In this document: positions 16,009 to 25,513 of the stretch, in pieces
Numbering within the stretch: the stretch's first letter is position 1
How the letters are laid out: each line of letters starts with the position of its first letter
Origin: an uncultured Lachnospiraceae bacterium
GTDB taxonomy: Bacteria > Bacillota > Clostridia > Lachnospirales > Lachnospiraceae
Direction: 5' to 3'
DNA length: 64,000 nt
Assembly (NCBI GenBank): GCA_946615865.1
Contig: CAMOIJ010000004.1
Span: 53,145 to 117,144, forward strand
Program-made: the position numbers and the translations under genes
Notes under the pieces: generated by a model
The model's database searches: none
Told to the model about the DNA's origin: nothing
The model's input: the letters and a program-made list of their open reading frames with translations, nothing else

Positions 16009-16038
16009 AAAACCGTCACCCATTTCCGGGTGACGGTT
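16008..16038 (-). terminator. Terminator of the pilus operon
   Basis: An 11-bp stem (16011-16021 with 16028-16038, core ACCGTCACCC / GGGTGACGGT), 6-base loop, followed on the minus strand by TTTTA. It lies 16 bases after the LPQTG pilin stop. Its T-tract abuts the right end of the ISL3 element. Confidence 0.8.
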
Positions 16039-16053
16039 AATCAAAACACTAAT

Positions 16054-16800
16054 CTACATTCTCTTTTTCCTGACAATTCCAAACACAACAAACAGCACAC
16101 CGGCTGCTCCGAGAACCATCACCGGCCACCACAGCTGTCCTGTCTGAGGAAGGTGCGGAGGTTTATGGGGCGGTGAAGGGGGTGTCGGCGGAAGTTCAAT
16201 TCCAACCTTTGGTGTTGCGTTAACATCATAGACAAGTGCCCCATTTGATTCACGATACGGAATGGTGACCAGGAACGGATTAATCGTATAAGCCTGAGTA
16301 CCTGTTCCTTTTGCAGTCTGAACAACTAGATACAGTCCTACCTTCAGGTCATTAAACTCTACTTTTCCATCTGCATCTATGCTCTTAGATGAGACATCTG
16401 CAGCAACACTGTTGTCTTTGGCTATTCCTGCCATTTTCTCTGCCAGAGACGGATTGAGCTCTTCATCTGCTGCAGGTGCGGTGCCCGCAGAAGCAAATGC
16501 ACTGCAATAAGCAAACTTATAGCCATCCTCAATGATCATATCTGCAACTTTATAGAGTGCGACTTTGTTCCCGCTGCCGAGAGCCTTCCCTGTCTTAGGG
16601 TCTTTAAAGGTAATGGATATAGATCCTGCACGGTCAGGATCAGGATCCTCATTTTCTGCAGCAGCCACAGGAATCGCTCCAATCAGGATGATCAGACTCA
16701 AAGACATGGCCAGTACCGCTCTGACGATCGATCCGGACTTCCTTTTAATCGTATTGACTTTAGAATTATCGCCTTTGATTAATTTGCTCTTATTATGCAT
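16054..16800 (-). CDS. Small LPQTG-anchored pilin/surface protein
   Basis: A sortase substrate of 248 residues from ATG 16800 (GAGGG eight bases upstream; the ATG 15 bases earlier has no site). It has a signal peptide with a hydrophobic core (VLAMSLSLIILIGAIPVAAA), one pilin-like beta domain (GSISITFKDPKTGKAL ... FNDLKVGLYLVVQTAKG), a proline-rich stalk (PPTPPSPPHKPPH, 204-216), LPQTG at 217-221, a TM helix and a KKRM tail. A proline-rich spacer before the motif is typical of a protein that spans the wall, so it may be the basal pilin that anchors the pilus. It is last in the operon, 25 bases after the sortase gene. Confidence 0.85.
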   Translation of the reverse strand: MHNKSKLIKGDNSKVNTIKRKSGSIVRAVLAMSLSLIILIGAIPVAAAENEDPDPDRAGSISITFKDPKTGKALGSGNKVALYKVADMIIEDGYKFAYCSAFASAGTAPAADEELNPSLAEKMAGIAKDNSVAADVSSKSIDADGKVEFNDLKVGLYLVVQTAKGTGTQAYTINPFLVTIPYRESNGALVYDVNATPKVGIELPPTPPSPPHKPPHLPQTGQLWWPVMVLGAAGVLFVVFGIVRKKRM

Positions 16801-16825
16801 CTTTCCAGCCCTCATTTTGTTGATA

Positions 16826-17851
16826 CTATTTTCTGCCTCGTTTATTCATAAACTCATTTACAGCATCGATGATCATACTCCGATCTTCCGTTTCAATCTC
16901 AGCTTTACTCAGATGCTTCTCGCTCAGGTACTCATCCTTATAATTCCTGCTCATCACTGCTTTTGCACTTGTGCCGATCAAAACATAGATCAAAAGAAGT
17001 AAAATGATCGGAATCGCAAGAAACGGCGCAATATAGATTGGTCGGATCTGGATCGCATCCGCAACAACCACAGCATTTCCGTCCACATTATCTACACGAT
17101 GTCCTCTCACCAACAACCTGTGTGTATTGATTCCGTAAGGGGTACAGGTGATCAGTGTACAATAGTCTTTTCCGTCTTCAATCAGCAAATGGGAAAGGTC
17201 TTCCGGCTCCACAATCCAGATGCGATCCACCTCATAAGTGAGAGTCTCATTCAGAATCGTCAGTGTAAACGTATCGCCTTCTTTAAGTTTATCGAGGTCT
17301 GTAAACAGTCTTGCAGATGGAAGCCCCCTGTGCCCGGAAAGCATGCAGTGTGAACTCTCTCCGCCGACCGGAAGCGAAGACTCTTCGAGATGCCCGATTG
17401 AAGTCTGGAGGATCTTTTCATCAGTTCCGTGGTAAATAGGCAGCATCACATCAATCTTTTGAATCTTGATGTACCCCATAATGCCATCTCCGCTGACACT
17501 CAGCTGATTTCGATACGCTTCCTTCCTTTCATCGCTCATAGACCATTGGATTCCGGTCTCAGCCAGTTCTGCATTGTAAGCACGAGCCTCTTCCAGAATC
17601 TTTTTATAATCCTCCTCGTTCATGTTTGCCACGTTCTCGGCATATGTCATGACCGCTCTGGACTGATGGAATGAATTCCAGTAATCTGCAAAGGAGGGAT
17701 ACGCCAAAAGACAGATTCCCACGAACATAGCTCCCATTAGAATCAGGGTGACGAGCCGCTCTTTTGCCCAGCGAAGGATCGGATTGTCCTTCTTTCCGGA
17801 ATTTATATCGATTGAATTATTGTTATATTTTGTCTGGTTGTTACTGCTCAT
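16826..17851 (-). CDS. srtC: Class C (pilus-assembling) sortase
   Basis: Membrane transpeptidase that joins pilins by isopeptide bonds. From ATG 17851 it has 341 residues: a cytoplasmic N-tail, TM at about 33-51, the sortase domain with LSGHRG (catalytic His174), TLITCTPYGINTHRLLVRG (Cys236, Arg245), and a second TM at about 270-292 with a charged cytoplasmic tail. Two TM helices and TLxTCTPYGxNTHRLLVRG are class C marks. ATG 17851 is preferred to an upstream TTG (17869) because AGGA precedes it at six bases. It lies between the backbone pilin and the small LPQTG pilin. The DPW/DPF lid motif of streptococcal enzymes is not evident. Confidence 0.93.
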   Translation of the reverse strand: MSSNNQTKYNNNSIDINSGKKDNPILRWAKERLVTLILMGAMFVGICLLAYPSFADYWNSFHQSRAVMTYAENVANMNEEDYKKILEEARAYNAELAETGIQWSMSDERKEAYRNQLSVSGDGIMGYIKIQKIDVMLPIYHGTDEKILQTSIGHLEESSLPVGGESSHCMLSGHRGLPSARLFTDLDKLKEGDTFTLTILNETLTYEVDRIWIVEPEDLSHLLIEDGKDYCTLITCTPYGINTHRLLVRGHRVDNVDGNAVVVADAIQIRPIYIAPFLAIPIILLLLIYVLIGTSAKAVMSRNYKDEYLSEKHLSKAEIETEDRSMIIDAVNEFMNKRGRK

Positions 17852-17957
17852 ATTGCTTCCTGTAACCAAATGTATGTTTTACTAAATCCATAATGCTTTA
17901 AAACCGCACTATGTATTTAGGAAAACACGCATTTTCCGACCAAGCATTTGTTTACAT

Positions 17958-17985
17958 CGGGACTCCGGTATTAGCCGGAGTCCCG
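17958..17985. promoter_or_regulatory. Strong intercistronic hairpin between backbone pilin and sortase genes
   Basis: CGGGACTCCGG (17958-17968) pairs perfectly with CCGGAGTCCCG (17975-17985), loop TATTAG. No T-tract follows on either strand, so it is not a standard terminator. It could attenuate transcription or stabilise the pilin mRNA 3' end, giving more pilin than sortase (inference). Confidence 0.7.
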
Positions 17986-18047
17986 AAATATTCAGTTCAT
18001 GTTCTGACTATAAGATGACCCTTTTACCTGACAATCTTACGGTTCAT

Positions 18048-19679
18048 TTACTGCATGTTCATGCGGCGGCGGCTGATCAGGATAACGCCTGCACCGATCA
18101 CAAGGACCGCACCGATTACGTAGAACATGGTTGTACCAATGCCGCCGGTGGAAGGAAGCTCAGATCCTTTGTTGTTAACTACCGGCTGGATTGAAGCTGC
18201 AGGGATATCACTGATTGCAGTGATATCGTTACGTGTGATCGAAGAACCTCCTTCAGTTTCTACATCAACAATTTTACCGTCTGCATCATAATAAGTAGTT
18301 TGAGAACCATGTGTTGTAGTGGTTTCTGTACTCATCACAATAGTTGTAAGCTCAAATGTACCCGGCAGTTTGTTAAATCCATCAGGAGCTTTTGTTTCTG
18401 TACCGGTAAGCTTAATCGGATTATCAGAATCAGCATTAATACCGGCAATTACAAGTTTACCGTTGGCATCACACTTCATAACTGTGCCATTGGCTGTGGA
18501 ACTCGGATCGTAAGATACTACTGTATACATACCAGGTTTACCAGTTACGATTAATCCCTTAAACGAGAACTCAGCACCCGCAAGATTATCACCGGTTTCA
18601 CTCAGTGCCTTTTTCTGAAGTGCAGCTGCGTGTGTATAGATTGTAGCCTCATCGTTCCATTTATCTGTCTCGGAGAAGGGCACTTTACCATTGCCACGGT
18701 CAACCTGGGGTTTCAGGCTAACCTTATTAACATTACCTGCACCAATTGCTGCATCGGATGTAATCTTAGCGGTATAAGTAATAACAATCTGAGATCCGTT
18801 CTTATACAAACTGGTGTATTTATGGTCTTCGGTCGGAACAGTTTCTGCTACCCACGGTATTTCAATCTTCTTATTAGTAAAAGCTGTATAAGAAGAACTC
18901 AAATCAGTTGATACTTCTGCTGTTGCAGGCACATAACCATCTTCGCCTTCCTCACCTTGAGCTTCCTGTGCAGGAGTCTCGATAACTTTTACAGAAGTAA
19001 TTGCGACATCACTCAAGAAAGCAGGGAGAGTATCCTCAATAATGTAAGAGACTACTTGTTCAGATTTGTCGGTTTCTTCATTCTGAAGGTAGTTCGGTGC
19101 GTTGAACGTAGCGGTATATGTTACTGTATCGCCAATACTTCCTTTAGCCGGGTCTACTTCTTTTGTTGCAGAGGGTTCTTTGGTATTCTTATCAACAACT
19201 GTAGCCGTAGGTTTGGTCGAATCGATTGTTACTGTAGCACCCTGAGATGTAATGACCGCATAGTAACCATAATCAAGTCCTTCGAAAGTTAATGCGCTGC
19301 CATCACTCACAGCTGTGGGAGATGCGGTTTGTTTTTTCGCCCATGCAGTAACAGCATCTGTTACCTGCTGGTCGGTCACTCCATCTTTTACATGGATATT
19401 ACCCGCTTCATCTTTTTCAAAAATGCTTTTAAGCTCATCCGGAATTGTTCCGGTATAAGCGATACCTGAAGCATCTGTTGTTGCTGTAGAATCTTTTGTC
19501 AATGTAGCATCGAACAGCTTCACAAGACCATAAGTCTCACCTTTTGCTGCGTTCTCAATGGTAATTGATCCTTTACCTTCAGCCGCTGTTCCTACAGTTT
19601 GTGCCATAGCAGGAATGGCCATAGATAATACCATCACCATGGCGAGCATAAGAGCCATAATCTTCTTTACTTTTTTCAT
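18048..19679 (-). CDS. Major (backbone) pilin, LPSTG-anchored, isopeptide-forming
   Basis: 543 residues with a classical signal peptide (MKKVKKIMALMLAMVMVLSM..AMA, cleavage near 26), N-terminal domain about 30-165, a Lys-bearing pilin-motif-like segment TATVVDKNTKEPSATKEV at 158-175 (candidate polymerising lysines K164 or K167), a middle domain about 175-350 (SIGDTVTYTATFNAPNY), a C-terminal SpaA-like domain with E-box-like TGTETKAPDGFNKLPG (Glu428), LPSTG at 508-512, TM and RRRMNMQ tail. This three-domain plan is that of backbone pilins such as SpaA/BcpA. It lies between the giant adhesin and the sortase. Composition is Thr/Ala-rich, as in other polymerised pilins. Which lysine is used cannot be decided from sequence alone. 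Confidence 0.9.
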   Translation of the reverse strand: MKKVKKIMALMLAMVMVLSMAIPAMAQTVGTAAEGKGSITIENAAKGETYGLVKLFDATLTKDSTATTDASGIAYTGTIPDELKSIFEKDEAGNIHVKDGVTDQQVTDAVTAWAKKQTASPTAVSDGSALTFEGLDYGYYAVITSQGATVTIDSTKPTATVVDKNTKEPSATKEVDPAKGSIGDTVTYTATFNAPNYLQNEETDKSEQVVSYIIEDTLPAFLSDVAITSVKVIETPAQEAQGEEGEDGYVPATAEVSTDLSSSYTAFTNKKIEIPWVAETVPTEDHKYTSLYKNGSQIVITYTAKITSDAAIGAGNVNKVSLKPQVDRGNGKVPFSETDKWNDEATIYTHAAALQKKALSETGDNLAGAEFSFKGLIVTGKPGMYTVVSYDPSSTANGTVMKCDANGKLVIAGINADSDNPIKLTGTETKAPDGFNKLPGTFELTTIVMSTETTTTHGSQTTYYDADGKIVDVETEGGSSITRNDITAISDIPAASIQPVVNNKGSELPSTGGIGTTMFYVIGAVLVIGAGVILISRRRMNMQ

Positions 19680-19849
19680 GCTTTTTTCCTTTCTTTGTGA
19701 TAATTTAACTGCACAAAAGCATTTACACAGTGATAAACCTGCCGGCTGTCGCCTGTCTCCCGACTAATTTCATTTGAAACAGCCGGCTGTTTATCGATTA
19801 TCAACGTCTTCAGTATTCGGCGTCAGTTATTCGTCGAGATCAGAGGCTG

Positions 19850-22800
19850 TTATTTAAACCTCCTTTCCCTACGCCTCAGTCTGAAGCCGTACATCAAAGC
19901 GGATGCTATGATCAATACAAGACCGCTTAATGTATAAATGAGTGATCCGGGCCCACCTGCATCTGGAAGTTCTTTTCCGGGCTCGTTGCCAATAACGATA
20001 ACAAGTTGGCCGTTAACAAGCTTGGCAAGTCCTCCCGCGTCGTCCAATATTACAATTTCAAACTCTTCGGTACCCTGTTTTTTCTTGAGTTCAAATACAG
20101 GTTCTTTAGCCAGTTTTACATATCCGGTCGGATACTCTTTTTCAACAATTTTATAGATGCCGATCGGAATATCTTTAAACTCGAAAACACCGTTGGTACC
20201 GTAATTATAAGTACTATGTGCACTGTTCCACTCTGCATCCTTAATTTCCGTAGGACTGAGCTGTTTATACTTTTCAAGTATGAACGCAGCTCCATCCAGC
20301 AGGTCAGACGCCTCTAAATTCTCTTTGTTAATATTTGCCTTATCTACCTTCTTCAATGTGATGTCGGTTTTGGGCCAAGGCTTTTTATTGTAGACATGAG
20401 ATTCAGCGTCTACTCCGCTCTTTATGCGGCCGACAGTATCCGGATCAAATTCCTGATGATCCTCTTCATCTCGGGCTATAGTACGTTCAATAGCATCCTC
20501 ACTATCTCCCATATTTGAAGGGTCATAAGTGTCTTCCTGTAAATCCTCATGGTCAAATTGATATGGATCCGGTATATTATCACGCCGTTCTTCAAGATAG
20601 AAATTCGTTCCTACAGCCAGATTTGGAATGATTACTGTATACTCAGGCGGAATACTGTTAATCGAACCGCTTCGACCGGTTGTAGAACAAATTACCGGTT
20701 CCGTTCCTTTGTCTTCAGGAGTGTTGTTCTCCCCTGTCAGCGTGTAATAGTGCCTTGTGCCATCCACTTCTTTGACCAGATAATAGGGGCCGTATGCATA
20801 CGGAATGAGCATCGTTTTAGGATTATCGTCTTCATATACCACGCTGCCATGCTCGTCGGTTATGATTGACTCCAAGTATACACGAAATTCAAATACCGGA
20901 TTCTCTCCCTCCTCCATCGGTGCAGAATCTTCTGTTATATACTTTGTGATCAAGAGATTCTGTTTAACCGGATAGTTCTTAACGCCTACCAGTGAACGGT
21001 CGCTTACATAAGCATAACCGGCTTCTGCAGACCCATCATTGATCGTTACCCCTTCACCATTAATCTCAACATGGTCTGTCAGAGCTTCATCAATATCCAC
21101 TTCTTTGACATTGTATTGAATACTCTCATCCGCCATCAAGAACACGGCAGCTTCGCCGGCTTTTAGATAAAAATATCCGTTTTCATCTACATCTACAGCA
21201 ATTGGATTATTATTTGCATCTTTACGATCCCTGTAGACCACATTATTACAAACAACATCACCATTCGATTTTGTCGCGCCGGCCCTCAAAGGCTTTTCTT
21301 CATTTCCATCCTTAAAAGTTGCCTGGAACTTATAGAGATGATTGATGAACCTCTCATCCATATCATCCGGCAGCTCTTTTTCAACGGTAAATTCATTTGT
21401 ACGTGTAACCTTCAGATTAAACTGGATATCCAGATTGGATGCCCCGGCTCCTCGCTCCATATAGAACGAACTAAAGGAGTGATTCGTATAATCCGCAAAT
21501 GTATCCGGCGTTCCGTCACCGTTAACATCTTTCCAGCTGATAGCGTTAATCTTATCTTTTACACTTTGGGGCGTTCCGGAATTATGAAGTGTATCCATAA
21601 AAATCTGATATATTGTCGTAGTTCCGGAAAGACTTGATCCGCTGGGATTAGTTACTACTCCTGTTGCAAAATTTATCGTACCGCTCAAAGGTTCATGGAT
21701 TCCGCCGATATCGAGGACAAGTACATCATCAATGTATACCCACATATCATCGTCACCAGTAAACTTGAAGATCATTTCATCACCATTTTCCAATTCTCCG
21801 TCTCGCGGCTGTGTGAATCTGGCTTCCATCTTCATTCCGGTATAATAATTGGGAATTCCTTGTACCCCGTAAATACTCTCATAAGTACGGCCATCTTCTA
21901 CAGGTATTTCACCGACGACCGTTCCATTCTGATAGTCATTGCCGTACTGATTCATCAACCTTGAAATATTATTATTGGTATCAATATCATTAAACGGCAT
22001 GAAATGACCATGGTGATAATATGTGTGGCCTACTTGAATATCAGTTGTATACGGCGTTGCTGCCTGTCGATAAACAGTAAAGTCCGTACTACCACCAAGT
22101 CCGAGATAAGCATAGTTATCTTCTGAACGATACCGGAAAGTACCGTTTTCGTCGTAATAACTCTTAACAAACAGATGATTAACGTCAGATTGAGAGTACT
22201 TAATTGCACCTCCCGAATCAAATAACCCGTTCATCGGCCCCTTGGAAGTGCTCGAAGGCAGACCATCCTCCAAATATGGTTTGACAAGCGCATGTGCAGC
22301 ATGAGGTGTATACTCGTCACTTCCTGCAATATTTGTCATTTCTTCGAGCTTGGTACCGGCAGAGTACTCTTTATCTTTATCGCCATAGTCGAACATTGTG
22401 ATCTTAATGCCGAGGCTGTCGCTGTCCACTGTATCCACAGGTTCAGGAGTAGCTCCGGGCATTTGACTTGCGATTGCAAAGAAGAACTCATCGGAAGTCT
22501 TAGCAACCCTTGTACCTGTTGTTAAAGTTGCTGCATCGCCGCTGAGGGTAACATGAAGTCCTGCATAATCATATGCGGCCTGGTCCCATCGCTCAATTGT
22601 TGTACCATAACTGCCGTTGTCCTTCCCTAGCAGGGTAAGTCCGTCTGCCTCAGTAGACAATGTTTGTCCTGTAGAATGATTCGGATTGATATACACAGGC
22701 TCATTCGTTTGTGGATTGCGGGCGAATAACACAGGAGATGCGCCGTCCATCTGATAATTCCAATAAATGTTTTTACCAGCGTCTGCATCTGTCTTTCTCC

Positions 22801-25489
22801 AATAGATTGCATCTCCACCATCATATACACGCACTAAAGTACCGTCATGAGCGAGTGCATATAAAGCTTCATTTCCTGCATCATCCGCAAATTTGCGATA
22901 GATCACATACTCAGCATTGGTAGTAATTTCTGAGGCAGCCGTTTTAACTGCTGCATAACTGTCAAAATCATCTGATTTCTCACAGAGTTTGAATCTTGTT
23001 GATGCGGCATTTGTATCCGGATATTCTCTGAACTTAAATGTGCGGGTCGACCACTCACCGTTCCCTTCATTATTCAGATAATACCTATGCTCTCCCCAGT
23101 AATTCGTTAACTCATATATCAGCACTGTTCCATCACTATTTTTTACAATATTCAATGCAGTGGCATTATTACTATTGTCAACAAGTGATGCATCCGTATT
23201 ATTTCTCGACAGGTACTTTTTATTCCCGTTTTTATCCCGTACTGATAAATAATACTTTCCGTTTCCGGCACTCTCAAAAGTCCATTCAGGCACTTCACCG
23301 CCGGCAAAAGACTGTCCTCCTTCTTCCCATGTGTGAACGCCGGCAGAAGAGATACCGTTATTTTTTGTTGTATTAGATACGGCATGCGCATTAACTATAA
23401 TTGTAAAATAGTCCTGGCCCCAAGTTTCTGGATATCCTGTTGTTGCACCCGGGTCGTTTGCGATTCCGGAAACCAATACAAAGGATCTACGGTTCAGATT
23501 TGCAACATCGGCATCGACTACTGTGTACACTGAGAATTCATCTGTCACAAAGCTGAGTTCAGCATTTGTTCCCTGTGCATCTTCAGTATTACCGGTATCC
23601 ATAACTTCAAGACCGTTCTTGGCAAAATGGAGAACCTGAAGATTTGACTCTTCTTCCTTCGGCGTGTCAAGCAGCTTGATGCTCACTGTCACATCAGATG
23701 CAGGTTCAATCTTTTGGTCATCTGCCCAAATCTCAATATCAAAGACACGAACATATTCTTTTTGTTCTTCAGAATCTGTATCTTCATCTGATACACTTAA
23801 ACCAACCTGTTCCAGTGATTTCTGATAATACTCAGCGTATCTCTCATCAGCCGGCAGGATCTCCTCGACTTTCAGCTCTGCGCCATCCGGAATCTGTGCT
23901 TCAGTGTCATAAGTTACTGTGATCTCATAAGCATCTCCGCTAGCAGTGATCACGGTCCTTTTGAGCTGTGCATCGGTTACATTGATTGTGAATTGTTCTC
24001 CGCCCTTCATAGTGACTGTCAGTGTTTCTTCACTCAGGAACGGCTGCACACTGATTAGAGCCCAGTCGCCTGCCTTGGCGGTCTGTGCGTTGATCTCTGC
24101 GATCTGTTCTGCTGTCAGTTTTGCTGAATACTGGCATTCAAGATTGTTAGCTTCCTTCAGGCTGCCCACAGTGCTGTCTTCGTCGACTTTCCCGACCCAT
24201 ACGAGTTCAGGCTTGCTGAATTCCACTTTCTCCACGTCTGCGACAAATTCTTTTGTCTTTTCGCTGATCTCGATGTCGCCAATGGTAAGAACATCAGCTG
24301 CTGTTTCGCTCTCGCTTGCTTCCGCATCCGGATCCTGTGCAATACCGAGGACTTCCAGGAGTGCTTCAAAGCTCATGAATCCGCCGCCGGGAAGAGAGAA
24401 TTCATATGTCTTGCCGTTCACCTGCCACTTGAAGTCAACGGTATAAACGATTCCATATACGGAGAACTTGTCGGACTCAAACTCAACCGCTTTGATCTCT
24501 GTTTCGGTTCTCTCCGCATCTACCTTGTTCTCATCGATCACGACGGCCTTCTCTTCATCCAGAGGCTCCTCGTTTTCGTCTTTCGTGTCAAAGTGAACTG
24601 CATCGACCTTCGTCTCCTTCTCGACCTCAACGGCCTTCTTGTATTCGATTCTCACTTTGACGTCGCCGACCGGTTCGATCTCAACATTTTCATATTTAAA
24701 TGTGATGTCATAGAATTTTGCAAGAGACAGGGCAGTCTTTTCGTCATACTTGTCCTGCATCTCCGCCAAAGCCTTCTCATAGTAGAAGGCGTACTCTTCG
24801 GGATCGCTTTCTTCGGTGATCTCCTTCACGTCGAGTTTTACGCCCACAGGAAGTCCCGCTGACTTGCCGAAGTCAGCGTACACATAGTAGTCATCGTTCT
24901 CATAGACGAGCTGCGTGTCTTCTGTGATCAGTTCGATCTCATCCGCGTTCTTGCCTGCAGCGGCTGCGATCGCCGCTTTCAGTTTGTCCTCGGGGCTCTC
25001 CTCTTTAGCAGGATTTGTCGTCGCTGCCGATGCAGCCTCAGCGGCAGTTTCTGTGGAAACAGTTGTGTCCTCTGTACTCTCCTCGGCTGCCTGAGAATTG
25101 GAAGAAGCTTCCTCCGCCTGTTCTTCAGCATCGAAAGTCGCAGCCGCGCCTGACGGATCGCTCTCCTCGTTCACAGCCTCCTCCGAACCGCTTTCTGCAG
25201 AGCTGTCCTCTTCTTCACTCTGATCTTCTTCGACAGCTGCCTCTTGCGCAGGCTCCTCTTCGCTCTCGTATATAGTGCCGTTCTCGTCCACATCAACGTC
25301 ACTGTCAGCAACCTCGATGCCCGCCTGTGTTGAAGCGGTATCTTTATCCAGCGTGATTGCCGGCAGTATCAGTGTATATGTCGTAACAAAAACGATCACT
25401 GCTGACAGCAGCGAGACAACGCGTTGCCAGCGTTTCATTCTGCGATTCATTCTGATAAAGTATTCCACCATCTTATCAAGTAATCTCAT
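19850..25489 (-). CDS. Giant LPDAG-anchored adhesin, likely pilus tip protein
   Basis: 1879 residues. Residues 1-45: basic start and hydrophobic export segment (VVSLLSAVIVFVTTYTLILPA). 60-165: acidic Glu/Ser/Ala linker. 201-350 and 517-658: two copies of one beta domain, each with V/LK-x-E-I, Y-x-x-Y-Y, F/Y-D-I, IEPxxDVxV and F-S-V-Y. 690-1000: unrecognised mixed region. About 1020-1365: fibro-slime/PA14-like domain with FKFTGDDDMWVYIDDVLVLD and GGIHEPLSGTINF. 1365-1700: repeated pilin-like domains (VEKELPDD; LLITKYITED). 1705-1840: SpaA-type domain (GVFEFKDIPIGIYKIVEKE). LPDAG at 1841-1845, then TM and an Arg-rich tail. It is second in the operon, as tip adhesins often are. The ligand is unknown; fibro-slime domains are linked to carbohydrate or extracellular-matrix binding. 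Confidence 0.87.
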   Translation of the reverse strand: MRLLDKMVEYFIRMNRRMKRWQRVVSLLSAVIVFVTTYTLILPAITLDKDTASTQAGIEVADSDVDVDENGTIYESEEEPAQEAAVEEDQSEEEDSSAESGSEEAVNEESDPSGAAATFDAEEQAEEASSNSQAAEESTEDTTVSTETAAEAASAATTNPAKEESPEDKLKAAIAAAAGKNADEIELITEDTQLVYENDDYYVYADFGKSAGLPVGVKLDVKEITEESDPEEYAFYYEKALAEMQDKYDEKTALSLAKFYDITFKYENVEIEPVGDVKVRIEYKKAVEVEKETKVDAVHFDTKDENEEPLDEEKAVVIDENKVDAERTETEIKAVEFESDKFSVYGIVYTVDFKWQVNGKTYEFSLPGGGFMSFEALLEVLGIAQDPDAEASESETAADVLTIGDIEISEKTKEFVADVEKVEFSKPELVWVGKVDEDSTVGSLKEANNLECQYSAKLTAEQIAEINAQTAKAGDWALISVQPFLSEETLTVTMKGGEQFTINVTDAQLKRTVITASGDAYEITVTYDTEAQIPDGAELKVEEILPADERYAEYYQKSLEQVGLSVSDEDTDSEEQKEYVRVFDIEIWADDQKIEPASDVTVSIKLLDTPKEEESNLQVLHFAKNGLEVMDTGNTEDAQGTNAELSFVTDEFSVYTVVDADVANLNRRSFVLVSGIANDPGATTGYPETWGQDYFTIIVNAHAVSNTTKNNGISSAGVHTWEEGGQSFAGGEVPEWTFESAGNGKYYLSVRDKNGNKKYLSRNNTDASLVDNSNNATALNIVKNSDGTVLIYELTNYWGEHRYYLNNEGNGEWSTRTFKFREYPDTNAASTRFKLCEKSDDFDSYAAVKTAASEITTNAEYVIYRKFADDAGNEALYALAHDGTLVRVYDGGDAIYWRKTDADAGKNIYWNYQMDGASPVLFARNPQTNEPVYINPNHSTGQTLSTEADGLTLLGKDNGSYGTTIERWDQAAYDYAGLHVTLSGDAATLTTGTRVAKTSDEFFFAIASQMPGATPEPVDTVDSDSLGIKITMFDYGDKDKEYSAGTKLEEMTNIAGSDEYTPHAAHALVKPYLEDGLPSSTSKGPMNGLFDSGGAIKYSQSDVNHLFVKSYYDENGTFRYRSEDNYAYLGLGGSTDFTVYRQAATPYTTDIQVGHTYYHHGHFMPFNDIDTNNNISRLMNQYGNDYQNGTVVGEIPVEDGRTYESIYGVQGIPNYYTGMKMEARFTQPRDGELENGDEMIFKFTGDDDMWVYIDDVLVLDIGGIHEPLSGTINFATGVVTNPSGSSLSGTTTIYQIFMDTLHNSGTPQSVKDKINAISWKDVNGDGTPDTFADYTNHSFSSFYMERGAGASNLDIQFNLKVTRTNEFTVEKELPDDMDERFINHLYKFQATFKDGNEEKPLRAGATKSNGDVVCNNVVYRDRKDANNNPIAVDVDENGYFYLKAGEAAVFLMADESIQYNVKEVDIDEALTDHVEINGEGVTINDGSAEAGYAYVSDRSLVGVKNYPVKQNLLITKYITEDSAPMEEGENPVFEFRVYLESIITDEHGSVVYEDDNPKTMLIPYAYGPYYLVKEVDGTRHYYTLTGENNTPEDKGTEPVICSTTGRSGSINSIPPEYTVIIPNLAVGTNFYLEERRDNIPDPYQFDHEDLQEDTYDPSNMGDSEDAIERTIARDEEDHQEFDPDTVGRIKSGVDAESHVYNKKPWPKTDITLKKVDKANINKENLEASDLLDGAAFILEKYKQLSPTEIKDAEWNSAHSTYNYGTNGVFEFKDIPIGIYKIVEKEYPTGYVKLAKEPVFELKKKQGTEEFEIVILDDAGGLAKLVNGQLVIVIGNEPGKELPDAGGPGSLIYTLSGLVLIIASALMYGFRLRRRERRFK

Positions 25490-25513
25490 CTCATATCTCC
25501 CAATCTCGCTATG

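Noticed and set aside
13899..16016. Target-site duplication around the ISL3 element
   Set aside because: The 8 bases beside the inverted repeats (GAAAAAAA and AAAACCGT) share only A-runs, so I do not claim a duplication.
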